Source: Pseudomonadota bacterium (GTDB taxonomy: Bacteria; Pseudomonadota; Gammaproteobacteria; Xanthomonadales; Xanthomonadaceae). Taken from it: 5,520 bases of DNA. Of this stretch, positions 1 to 5,520 are shown piece by piece. A program made the position numbers and the translations under genes. The DNA lies in contig JAHWKC010000172.1 of assembly GCA_019348095.1 (NCBI GenBank), forward strand, positions 1 to 5,520. Reading direction: 5' to 3'. The notes below the pieces were generated by a model. That model searched no databases. It was not told the DNA's origin and worked only from the letters and a program-made list of their open reading frames with translations. The first letter of the stretch is position 1; each line of letters begins with the position of its first letter.

Positions 1-1
1 C

Positions 2-781
2 GAGCCCAAGCCGTTTGCGGTCGGCTTTCGCGTCGAGCACCCGCAGGCGCTGATCAACGAGATCCAGTACGGTCCCTGGGCGGAGCATCCGCGCGTGCCG
101 ACCGCAGACTACCGCGTCGCGTGCAACCTCGAGCGCCCCGAACCGCGTGGCGTCTACTCGTTCTGCATGTGCCCGGGCGGCACCGTGGTCGCGGCGGCCA
201 GCGAACCGGGGCGCGTGGTCACCAACGGCATGAGCCAGTATTCGCGCAACGAGCGCAACGCCAATGCGGCGATCGTGTGCGGGATCACGCCGGCCGATTA
301 CGCCGCCTACGGTGAAGGTCCCCTGGCGGGCATCGCACTGCAGCGGCACTGGGAATCGCTGGCGTTCGAGCTCGGCGGCGGCCAGTACGAGGCACCGGGG
401 CAACTGGTGGGGGATTTCCTGCGTAACCGCCCGTCGCAAGAATTCGGCGCGGTGCTGCCCTCGTACACGCCGGGCGTGCGGCTGGGCAGCCTCGCCCACT
501 CGCTGCCGGATTACGCTATCGAGGCGATCCGCGAGGCGCTGCCGGCATTCGACCGGCAGCTCAAGGGCTTCGCGATGGACGATGCGGTACTGACCGGGGT
601 GGAGACGCGCACCTCCTCGCCGGTGCGCATTACCCGCGGCGACGATGGCCAGAGTCTCAATACGCGCGGATTGTTTCCCGCCGGCGAGGGCGCGGGCTAC
701 GCCGGCGGAATCCTGTCGGCCGGCGTCGATGGCATCAAGGCGGCCGAGGCGGTGGCGTTGAGCATCGTGGCGGGGCGGTAG
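2..781 (+). CDS. FAD-dependent dehydrogenase, COG2509-like (C-terminal part, 5' end outside window)
   Basis: The frame is open from base 2 and ends at TAG 779-781, giving 259 residues of a protein whose family is normally about 530 residues. The N-terminal FAD-binding Rossmann part therefore lies upstream of the window. Two family hallmarks are visible. One is the cysteine motif FCMCPGG (161-181), followed by a conserved AASE and an NGMSxYxR stretch. The other is a C-terminal flavin-binding segment, GLFPAGEGAGYAGGI (668-712), followed by DGIKAAEA. These match the uncharacterised FAD/NAD(P)-dependent oxidoreductases of COG2509, presumably cytoplasmic; their substrate is not established. The role of the CMC pair is unknown; it may be redox or structural (inference). 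No truncation or frameshift is seen in the visible part. The gene is followed within 10 bp by a REP palindrome, which may mark the end of its transcript. Confidence 0.88.
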   Translation, partial: EPKPFAVGFRVEHPQALINEIQYGPWAEHPRVPTADYRVACNLERPEPRGVYSFCMCPGGTVVAAASEPGRVVTNGMSQYSRNERNANAAIVCGITPADYAAYGEGPLAGIALQRHWESLAFELGGGQYEAPGQLVGDFLRNRPSQEFGAVLPSYTPGVRLGSLAHSLPDYAIEAIREALPAFDRQLKGFAMDDAVLTGVETRTSSPVRITRGDDGQSLNTRGLFPAGEGAGYAGGILSAGVDGIKAAEAVALSIVAGR

Positions 782-788
782 GTGTCTT

Positions 789-812
789 GTAGGAGCGGCC
801 TATCGCCGCGGC
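789..812 (+). repeat. REP-like palindrome, GTAGGAGCGGC type, forward copy
   Basis: It begins with GTAGGAGCGGCC (789-800) and folds as GCGGC (795-799) with GCCGC (805-809) around a 5-nt loop. The GTAG head followed by a short GC-rich hairpin is the layout of GTAG-type REP elements in Xanthomonadaceae. It starts 7 bp after the stop codon of the dehydrogenase gene and faces the inverted copy at 852-874. Confidence 0.75.
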
Positions 813-851
813 GCAACGGCCACACCACGCGCCGCGAACGGACCGAAGAGC

Positions 852-874
852 TCGCGGCCATGGGCCGCTCCTAC
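852..874 (-). repeat. REP-like palindrome, GTAGGAGCGGC type, inverted copy
   Basis: On the minus strand this reads GTAGGAGCGGCCCATGGCCG from base 874. Bases 854-859 (GCGGCC) pair with 863-868 (GGCCGC) around a 3-nt loop. The first 12 bases are the exact reverse complement of 789-800, and the match continues with one mismatch for three more. The two copies face each other across about 40 bp, the arrangement called a REPIN. The copy ends 11 bp before the GGAGG ribosome site of the methyltransferase gene. Confidence 0.75.
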
Positions 875-894
875 GAAGGCACTGCGGAGGCTTC

Positions 895-1539
895 ATGACC
901 GACAAACCGTTCTCGCCCTCGTGCGAACGCAACCGCGAACCGATCCTGGCGGTGCTGCGCGAGCAGTTCGCCGAGTGCCACCGCGTGCTGGAGATCGGCA
1001 GCGGCACCGGCCAGCACGCGGTGTGCTTCGCCGCGGCGATGCCGTGGCTGAGGTGGCAGTGCTCGGATCGGGCGGAGCATCTGCCGGGAATACGAACGTG
1101 GCTGGACGAGGCGGCGCTGCCCAATACGCCGGCGCCGGTGGAGCTCGATGTGGCGGTGAAGCCGTGGCTTCAGCCCGCTCTCGACCCGGCACCGCCTTCG
1201 AGCGCCGCAGCGGGAGGAGCAAGCCCGACATTCGACGCGGCTTTCAGCGCCAACACGCTGCACATCATGGGCTGGCCCGAGGTCGAGGCGTTCTTCGCCG
1301 GCGTGAATGCCGTACTGGGCGAGAGCGCGACACTGGTGGTGTATGGGCCGTTCAACTATGGCGGTGCGTACAGCAGCCCCAGCAACCGCGAATTCGCTGG
1401 TTGGTTGCAGGCGCGCGATTCGGCCTCGGGCATTCGTGACTTCGAGGCGGTGGACCGGCTGGCGCACGGCATCGGGCTGCGCCTGGTCGAGGACGTGGCG
1501 ATGCCGGCCAACAACCGCTGCCTGGTCTGGCGGCGCTGA
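895..1539 (+). CDS. DUF938 / METTL26-like SAM-dependent methyltransferase
   Basis: This encodes 214 residues with a class I methyltransferase fold. Motif I is VLEIGSGTGQHAV (residues 31-43), the SAM-binding glycine loop, with an acidic residue D58 after the second strand. The flanking sequence is diagnostic for DUF938 (PF06080). It has FSPSCERNREPIL at residues 6-18, SANTLHIMGW at 118-127, YGPFNYGG at 150-157, SPSN at 161-164 and the terminal MPANN at 203-207. The substrate of this family is not established. The ATG at 895 is supported by GGAGG at 886-890, with a rather short 4-nt spacer. Residues 92-111 form a Pro/Ala/Ser/Gly-rich stretch just before FDAAFSANT; from memory, relatives have few residues there, so it looks like an insertion. 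The protein is probably cytoplasmic: there is no signal peptide or membrane segment. The gene follows the dehydrogenase in the same direction but is separated from it by a REP pair. Confidence 0.88.
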   Translation: MTDKPFSPSCERNREPILAVLREQFAECHRVLEIGSGTGQHAVCFAAAMPWLRWQCSDRAEHLPGIRTWLDEAALPNTPAPVELDVAVKPWLQPALDPAPPSSAAAGGASPTFDAAFSANTLHIMGWPEVEAFFAGVNAVLGESATLVVYGPFNYGGAYSSPSNREFAGWLQARDSASGIRDFEAVDRLAHGIGLRLVEDVAMPANNRCLVWRR

Positions 1540-1563
1540 CCGTCACCCCGGTACCTGGGCATT

Positions 1564-1692
1564 TGTAGGAGCGACGTGAGTCGCGAGCCTTCCGATCTGA
1601 TCGCAACAAAGCCCGATTCGCCGGCGCGCCGTGAGCCGCGATCCACGCGCAGTGGCCACGATGTACAGGTCGCGACTCACGTCGCTCCTACA
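1564..1692. repeat. REPIN-like pair: two perfect 23-bp inverted REP copies
   Basis: The left arm (1564-1586) begins TGTAGGAGCGACGTGAG and the right arm (1670-1692) is its exact reverse complement over 23 bp; the bases just outside both ends do not match. Each arm also folds alone: GCGAC 1571-1575 with GTCGC 1580-1584, and GCGAC 1672-1676 with GTCGC 1681-1685, each around a 4-nt loop. The 83-bp interior holds a degenerate third copy at 1627-1641, which agrees with the arm at 13 of 15 positions but lacks the GTAGGAG head. Such facing GTAG-type REP pairs are non-autonomous elements thought to be spread by REP-associated tyrosine transposases (RAYT); none is encoded in this window. The element starts 25 bp after the methyltransferase stop codon. 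Confidence 0.85.
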
Positions 1693-1727
1693 CGGGTCGG
1701 GGCGGATCTTCGTGCAAGGGGTACCGG

Positions 1728-1733
1728 TAGGAT
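1728..1733 (+). promoter_or_regulatory. Possible -10 element for the M61 peptidase gene
   Basis: TAGGAT lies 31 bp upstream of the ATG at 1764 and matches TATAAT at four of six positions. It would put the transcript start near 1740 and give a leader of about 24 nt. No convincing -35 hexamer is visible at the usual spacing, so this is only a weak call. Confidence 0.3.
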
Positions 1734-1753
1734 GGTGCCATTCCTGTTCGCGT

Positions 1754-1757
1754 GGAG
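1754..1757 (+). promoter_or_regulatory. Ribosome binding site that decides the M61 peptidase start
   Basis: GGAG sits 6 nt upstream of ATG 1764. It overlaps an in-frame GTG at 1752, which has no comparable site upstream. The later ATG is therefore the better start, and it also begins directly with a signal peptide. Confidence 0.65.
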
Positions 1758-1763
1758 TTGCCG

Positions 1764-3677
1764 ATGTCGTTGTTGCGCTTGTCATCCGTGGTGCTGCCGG
1801 TGCTGCTTGCCGGATTGTGGCCGTGCTCGGCCGTGCTGGCGCAGGCGCCGGCAGCGGCCGCCGCGCCGGCCGACGTGGCTTATCCGGGCACGCTGTCGCT
1901 GACGGTCGATGCGACCGATCTGGCGCGGCGGGTGTTCCATGTCCGCCAGCAGATCCCGGTGCAGACCGGCCCGCTGACCTTGCTGTTTCCCAAGTGGATC
2001 CCCGGCAAGCACCGTCCGGACGGGCCGATTCACAAGCTCGCCGGGCTCAGGATCAGCGGCAATGGCGAGCGCATCGCGTGGGCCCGTGACCCGGGCGATG
2101 TCTATGCATTCACCCTCGACGTGCCGGCGGGGGTGGACTCGCTGGATATCGAATTCGACATGCTCACCTCGACCGCCGGCAACCAGGGCCGCGTAGTGAT
2201 GACGCGCGACATGCTCAACCTGGAGTGGGGCACGGTGGCGCTGTATCCGGCCGGGCATTACGTCAGCCGGATCCAGGTCACGCCGAGCCTGGTGCTGCCG
2301 GCCGGCTGGCAGGCCGGCACCGCGCTGGAACTGCAGACGCGCGAGGGTGACACGCTGCGCTACGGCACCGTCAGCTTCGAGACGCTGCAGGACTCGCCGG
2401 TGTACGCCGGGCGCTATTTCAGCCAGGTCGATCTCGACCCCGGTGCGGCGGTGCCGGTCAGGCTCGACATCGTCGCCGACGCGCCGAAGTACCTGGAGTA
2501 CAGCCAGGCGCAGATCGCCAGCCACCGGGCGTTGGTCGAGCAGGCCTACAAGCTGTTCGACTCGAAGCATTTCGACCACTACGACTTCCTGCTGTCGCTG
2601 TCGGACCAGATGAGCGGCAACGGCCTGGAGCATCACCGCTCCAGCGAGAACGGTCTGGCGCCGGGATTCTTCACCGACTGGGACGCCAACATTGCCCGCC
2701 GCGAACTGCTGCCGCACGAGTTGGTGCACTCGTGGAACGGCAAGTTCCGCCGCCCGGCCGGGCTGGCCACGCCGAGCTTCCACGTGCCGATGCGCGACAG
2801 CCTGCTGTGGGTCTACGAAGGCCAGACCCAGTACTGGGGCAAGGTGCTGACGGCGCGCTCGGGGCTGTGGGACAAGCAGACCGCGCTCGATGCGCTGGCG
2901 GTGGTGGCCGCGACCTACGACAGCGACCGCCCCGGCCTGGCGTGGCGCAGCGTTCAGGACACCACCCACGATCCGATCATCGCCATGCGCCGGCCGCAGC
3001 CGTACCGCAGCTACCAGCTGAGCGAGGAGTACTACAACGCCGGCGCGCTGATCTGGCTGGCGGTGGATGCCAGGCTGCGCGAACTCAGCGGCGGACGACG
3101 CTCGCTGGACGATTTCGCCAGCGCGTTCTTCGGCATCCGGGACGGCAGCTGGGAGGTGGTGCCGTACACATTCGAGGACGTGGTCGCGGTGCTCGATGGC
3201 ATCGCCGAACACGACTGGCGCGGCTTCCTGCGCAGCCGGCTCGACGCGCATGGCGCACCGCTGGACGGACTGGCCGCGAGCGGCTGGCGGCTGGTCTACA
3301 CCGACACCCCGAGCGCGTACCACAAGGCCGCGCTGGCGGCGCGCAAGACCGCCGACTACACCGCCTCGCTCGGGCTGACGGTCTCCACCGGCGGGGGCCG
3401 CGTCACCGCGGTGCGCTGGGATGGCCCGGCGTTCGACGCCGGCATCGCCTCGGGCAGCACGCTGCTGGCGGTCAACGGCTACGCGTTTGAGACCGGGCTG
3501 CTGGACGATGCGATCGAGGCCGCGCAGGCCGATGGCAGCGCGATCGAGCTGGTGGTCCAGCACGGCGAGGTGGTGCGCACCGTGTCGATCGACTATCGCG
3601 GCGGCTTGCGCTATCCGCACCTGGAGCGTATCGACGGCACGTCTGATCGCTTGAGCCGGATACTGGCGCCGCGCTGA
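1764..3677 (+). CDS. Secreted M61-family metallopeptidase (glycyl aminopeptidase type) with PDZ domain
   Basis: This encodes 637 residues, a normal length for M61. Residues 1-26 look like a Sec signal peptide: a short start with one Arg, a Leu/Val-rich core and a VLA cleavage site before QAPA. An Ala/Pro-rich linker follows. An M61 N-terminal beta domain begins near residue 40 (YPGTL). The catalytic part has the zinc motif HELVH (H318, E319, H322) followed by SWNGKFRRPAGL. The third ligand is E352 in LLWVYEGQTQYW, 30 residues later. A PDZ-like domain spans about 535-615 (LGLTVS, GPAFDAGI, GSTLLAVNG). The family cleaves peptides, classically with N-terminal glycine or alanine; substrate here is unknown. 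Location is probably the periplasm or outside the cell. ATG 1764 is preferred over GTG 1752. All three zinc ligands are present, so it should be active. It is convergent with the 2H gene. Confidence 0.9.
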   Translation: MSLLRLSSVVLPVLLAGLWPCSAVLAQAPAAAAAPADVAYPGTLSLTVDATDLARRVFHVRQQIPVQTGPLTLLFPKWIPGKHRPDGPIHKLAGLRISGNGERIAWARDPGDVYAFTLDVPAGVDSLDIEFDMLTSTAGNQGRVVMTRDMLNLEWGTVALYPAGHYVSRIQVTPSLVLPAGWQAGTALELQTREGDTLRYGTVSFETLQDSPVYAGRYFSQVDLDPGAAVPVRLDIVADAPKYLEYSQAQIASHRALVEQAYKLFDSKHFDHYDFLLSLSDQMSGNGLEHHRSSENGLAPGFFTDWDANIARRELLPHELVHSWNGKFRRPAGLATPSFHVPMRDSLLWVYEGQTQYWGKVLTARSGLWDKQTALDALAVVAATYDSDRPGLAWRSVQDTTHDPIIAMRRPQPYRSYQLSEEYYNAGALIWLAVDARLRELSGGRRSLDDFASAFFGIRDGSWEVVPYTFEDVVAVLDGIAEHDWRGFLRSRLDAHGAPLDGLAASGWRLVYTDTPSAYHKAALAARKTADYTASLGLTVSTGGGRVTAVRWDGPAFDAGIASGSTLLAVNGYAFETGLLDDAIEAAQADGSAIELVVQHGEVVRTVSIDYRGGLRYPHLERIDGTSDRLSRILAPR

Positions 3678-3703
3678 GCTCCGCGCGCCAGGAGTTTTCG
3701 AAG

Positions 3704-3728
3704 GAGCCGCTCCTCCCGCGCGCGGCTC
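3704..3728. other. Hairpin between convergent genes, possible bidirectional transcript end
   Basis: GAGCCGC (3704-3710) pairs with GCGGCTC (3722-3728) as a 7-bp stem with an 11-nt loop. It lies in the 49-bp gap between two convergent genes, and its right arm overlaps the stop codon of the minus-strand gene (3727-3729). Neither strand has a T run after the stem, so it is not a classical intrinsic terminator. It could protect mRNA 3' ends or be a decayed REP. Confidence 0.4.
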
Positions 3729-4335
3729 ATGCGCGTGCGTCGGCGCCGCCGTGCAGGTCGCGGCGCGACCGGCTGCGGCCGCTGGCAGCGTGGGCCGGCA
3801 CAGAGGCGGTCGCCACTTCGACGGTGCTCAATTCGCGCTGGCTGAGCCGTCGCAGGGTGGCGGTGTCGGGCACGCCAACGCCCTTGGCGCGGCCGGCGGT
3901 GTACAGCGTCACGTGCGCCGGCGGCACCGGCACTTCGCGCCCGAGCAGCTCGCCGATGGTCCGGTAGAACACCGCCAGCGCCGGCATTTCGATCAGTTCG
4001 ACGATCGATCCTATGCAGCGCCCCGCGCCATGCCCCATCTGCTCGCGCTTCTGCAGGCGGTGCAGTTCGTGGGTGCGGGTGAAGCGCCAATCCAGTGCGC
4101 AGAATGCCTCGCGCACGGCCTTGCTGCGCACCCGGCGCTCGCCCAGTCCGGCGTGCAGCGCCTGGCCGATGCGCCGGCCCACCAGGGTCACGTGCAGCTC
4201 GCGCTTGGGCGCGAAGTGAAGGCCGTCGATCTCCACCGCGTCGGTTGGCGGCGACCACCGGTCCGGCGACAGCGGCAGCACCAGTGTCTTCTGGCTCGAC
4301 CAGCCCGGCCATGGCGTTTGGCTTGCGGGGTTCAT
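3727..4335 (-). CDS. 2H phosphoesterase-family protein (2'-5' RNA ligase / LigT-like)
   Basis: This encodes 202 residues from the chosen start. Two H-x-T motifs, the signature of the 2H phosphoesterase fold, are present: H48-V-T50 in ELHVTLVG and H141-V-T143 in PPAHVTLYT, about 93 residues apart as expected. The family includes 2'-5' RNA ligases and cyclic phosphodiesterases acting on 2',3'-cyclic nucleotide or RNA ends. Which reaction this one performs cannot be told from sequence. No signal peptide is visible, so it is probably cytoplasmic. The ATG at 4335 has AGGA 8 nt upstream (4344-4347 on the plus strand). A longer start at 4398 also has an AGGTG site and would add 21 Arg/Cys-rich residues (MTRSCRRTS...) that do not look like part of the fold. 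The last 18 residues form a basic, low-complexity tail. The gene is divergent from the gene at 4600 and convergent with the peptidase. Confidence 0.78.
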   Translation of the reverse strand: MNPASQTPWPGWSSQKTLVLPLSPDRWSPPTDAVEIDGLHFAPKRELHVTLVGRRIGQALHAGLGERRVRSKAVREAFCALDWRFTRTHELHRLQKREQMGHGAGRCIGSIVELIEMPALAVFYRTIGELLGREVPVPPAHVTLYTAGRAKGVGVPDTATLRRLSQRELSTVEVATASVPAHAASGRSRSRRDLHGGADARA

Positions 4336-4343
4336 TTCGCAGT

Positions 4344-4347
4344 TCCT
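4344..4347 (-). promoter_or_regulatory. Ribosome binding site supporting the 4335 start of the 2H gene
   Basis: On the minus strand AGGA stands 8 nt before ATG 4335, in CAGGAACTGCGAA. A competing AGGTG at 4406-4410 precedes the upstream ATG at 4398 by 7 nt, so the choice rests mainly on where the domain begins. Confidence 0.5.
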
Positions 4348-4586
4348 GCAGCGGCGTGTGGCGCGATCGTCGCTGGTGCGGCGGCAAGACCGCGTCATGA
4401 CGTTGCACCTGAACGAACGCGCGGCAGGTGCCACACGCATGCCCGTCCCCCGCGCCGCCGCGCTCAGTCGCAGGACCTTGCCGGCAGCGCAGCCATCATC
4501 CGGAAATCACGTTCTGGCGACGGCTCATTAACCGCCAATGCGCGAGGCTTGGCCGATCCCGCCGGAGCGCAACCGGCCTTCGCAAC

Positions 4587-4590
4587 GGAG
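4587..4590 (+). promoter_or_regulatory. Ribosome binding site for the glycine-zipper protein
   Basis: GGAG stands 9 nt before ATG 4600. It fixes the start although the frame is open far upstream: the upstream frame lies opposite the 2H gene and gives Arg/Ala-rich sequence with no domain. Confidence 0.6.
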
Positions 4591-4599
4591 CACTTCGAG

Positions 4600-5517
4600 A
4601 TGAACAACCAGGACATGGGCCGTCAGGGCCACACACCGAACAACCACACAGACAAGCACCACACCGATCAGACCCGTTCCCAGCAGATGCACTCCGAGCA
4701 GAACCGATCCGGGCAGACACAATCCGGCCAAAACCAGGACCGCGACATGAATCGCGACCCGATCAGCGGCGCGGCCGGTTCGCACCCGGTCGGCGTGGGC
4801 ATCGGCGGCGTCGGTGGCGCAGCGGCCGGCGGCGCGCTGGCCGGTACCGTGTTCGGTCCGATCGGCACCCTGGTTGGCGCCGGGCTCGGCGCCGTGGCCG
4901 GTGCGGCGGCGGGCAAGGGCGTGGCCGAGCGCATCGACCCGACCGGTGAAACCGAGTACTGGCGCAACGAGCACCCGAACCGTCCGCATGCGAAAGCCGG
5001 CGACGATTTCGACCGCGACTTCGCCGCCGCCTACGGCTTCGGCCTGCAGGCGCGCGAGCAGCACGGCCCCAGCGCTTTCGACCGGTCCGAGAACGACCTG
5101 CGTGCGGAGTGGGAGCAGGCCCGCGGTGAGTCACGCCTGAGCTGGGACGAGGCCAAGTCCGCGGCGCGCGATTCCTACCAGCGCGCCGATCGCACCTACG
5201 ACACCTACGAGGCCAGCGATAAACATTTCCAGTCGCAGTTCGAGGCGGCCGGCGATGGCGGCGATCGCGACTTCGACAAGCATCGCCCGGCGTACCGCTT
5301 CGGCGTGCATGCACGCACGCGCTATGGCGACCGCCCATGGGACGAGTCGCTGCAGGACGAGCTCAGGCAGGACTGGGAACGCGGCGGCGAGGAGGCGCGG
5401 ATGGACTGGGAGCAGGCACTCCCGAGCATCCAGGAAGCCTATGGCTCGCCCTACATCCACACCCGCGAAACCGACGACCGCGGCAATCCCGGGGCGGGCC
5501 TGTTCCGCGTGCGCTGA
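4600..5517 (+). CDS. Glycine-zipper protein with duplicated acidic Trp-rich module, unknown function
   Basis: This encodes 305 residues and I cannot assign a function. Residues 1-55 are hydrophilic (Gln, Asn, His, Ser) and contain five in-register pentapeptides at 22-46. Residues 64-107 are a glycine zipper (GVGIGGVGGAAAGG, then GLGAVAGAAAGKG), long enough for a hairpin of two membrane-associating helices. Then come YWRNEHPNRP (120-129) and two copies of a module at 144-185 and 231-273. Both copies share AYxFGxxAR, G, D, LRxxWE, R and W-[DE]-x-A in the same order. From memory, comparable modules with a 'Y-FG-A-G-dLR-WE-W' pattern occur in bacterial stress-associated hypothetical proteins, often beside glycine zippers; I know no proven role. 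No signal peptide is seen. The ATG at 4600 has GGAG 9 nt upstream. The ending GLFRVR is followed directly by TGA, 3 bp before the window ends. Confidence 0.75.
   Translation: MNNQDMGRQGHTPNNHTDKHHTDQTRSQQMHSEQNRSGQTQSGQNQDRDMNRDPISGAAGSHPVGVGIGGVGGAAAGGALAGTVFGPIGTLVGAGLGAVAGAAAGKGVAERIDPTGETEYWRNEHPNRPHAKAGDDFDRDFAAAYGFGLQAREQHGPSAFDRSENDLRAEWEQARGESRLSWDEAKSAARDSYQRADRTYDTYEASDKHFQSQFEAAGDGGDRDFDKHRPAYRFGVHARTRYGDRPWDESLQDELRQDWERGGEEARMDWEQALPSIQEAYGSPYIHTRETDDRGNPGAGLFRVR
4663..4737 (+). repeat. 15-bp coding tandem repeat, five units (pentapeptide repeat)
   Basis: Five consecutive 15-bp units encode TDQTR, SQQMH, SEQNR, SGQTQ and SGQNQ. The pattern is [S/T]-x-Q-[T/N/M]-[R/H/Q]; four of the five begin with codon TCC and have Gln as the third residue, as does the first. 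A weaker unit, TDKHH, precedes them. The stretch is less GC-rich than the surrounding genes and is likely disordered. Confidence 0.65.
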
Positions 5518-5520
5518 TCG

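Larger units (their letters stand above)
4336..4599. other. Divergent intergenic region between the 2H gene and the glycine-zipper gene
   Basis: This 264-bp stretch must hold the promoters of both divergent genes if the 2H start is 4335. No strong sigma-70 promoter is seen. The best plus-strand candidate is GGAAAT (4502-4507) with TCATTA (4525-4530) at 17-bp spacing, in the least GC-rich patch of the region; the match is weak. No REP copy or terminator was found here. If the longer 2H start at 4398 is right, the gap is 201 bp. Confidence 0.35.

Noticed and set aside
871..1467. Minus-strand frame of 198 codons opposite the methyltransferase
   Set aside because: It is an Arg-rich shadow with no domain, opposite a gene whose family motifs run along its whole length.
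1564..1692. CRISPR-like repeat-spacer arrangement
   Set aside because: There are only two full copies, in inverted orientation, each an internal hairpin with a GTAG head. This is REP architecture, not direct repeats with regular spacers.
1764..1841. Lipoprotein signal at Cys21 of the peptidase
   Set aside because: The residues before the cysteine are L-W-P, which do not fit a lipobox; VLA cleavage before QAPA is the better reading.
1782..3620. A 612-codon open frame on the minus strand opposite the M61 peptidase
   Set aside because: It is Arg/Ala/Gln-rich with no recognisable domain, and lies opposite a gene with clear catalytic motifs. Long antisense frames are expected in GC-rich genes with biased third codon positions.
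3678..3740. Classical intrinsic terminator after the peptidase gene
   Set aside because: A stem is present, but no T run follows on either strand; the only TTTT lies before the stem on the plus strand.
3611..4408. A 265-codon minus-strand frame overlapping the 2H gene
   Set aside because: It runs in another frame of the same DNA, is Arg/Pro/Ala-rich, lacks the H-x-T motifs and enters the 3' end of the peptidase gene.
3751..4599. In-frame upstream extension of the 4600-5517 gene by 283 codons
   Set aside because: It lies opposite the 2H gene, gives low-complexity Arg/Ala/His sequence and has no domain, whereas ATG 4600 has its own ribosome site and begins the recognisable protein.

Overview
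The window is a GC-rich, densely coding piece of bacterial chromosome. Two things point to a gammaproteobacterium of the Xanthomonadaceae (Lysobacter / Luteimonas / Stenotrophomonas-like). The gaps carry short palindromes headed by GTAGGAGCG, resembling the GTAG-type REP repeats known from Stenotrophomonas and relatives. The proteins also look like ordinary chromosomal genes of that group. The genus is an inference; no rRNA or tRNA is present to fix it.

Layout: (1) positions 2-781 (+) are the C-terminal part of an FAD-dependent dehydrogenase of the COG2509 type. (2) A 113-bp gap holds two facing REP palindromes. (3) 895-1539 (+) is a DUF938 / METTL26-like SAM-dependent methyltransferase. (4) A 224-bp gap holds a second facing REP pair with perfect 23-bp arms (REPIN-like), then a possible -10 element and the ribosome site of the next gene. 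(5) 1764-3677 (+) is a secreted M61-family metallopeptidase with a C-terminal PDZ domain. (6) 3727-4335 (-) is a 2H phosphoesterase-family protein (2'-5' RNA ligase/LigT-like), convergent with the peptidase and 49 bp from it, with a hairpin in the gap. (7) 4600-5517 (+) is a protein of unknown function. It has a pentapeptide-repeat hydrophilic N-terminus, a glycine zipper, and two copies of an acidic, Trp-rich module of about 43 residues.

The genes do not form an obvious pathway. The three leading + strand genes are separated by REP-filled gaps, so they need not form one operon. The 2H gene and the glycine-zipper gene are divergent and share a 264-bp intergenic region. No phage, IS, CRISPR or defence island features were seen. 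The least explained item is the 4600-5517 protein. The next most interesting are the two REP pairs of different sequence type and a REP-like insertion inside the methyltransferase reading frame.
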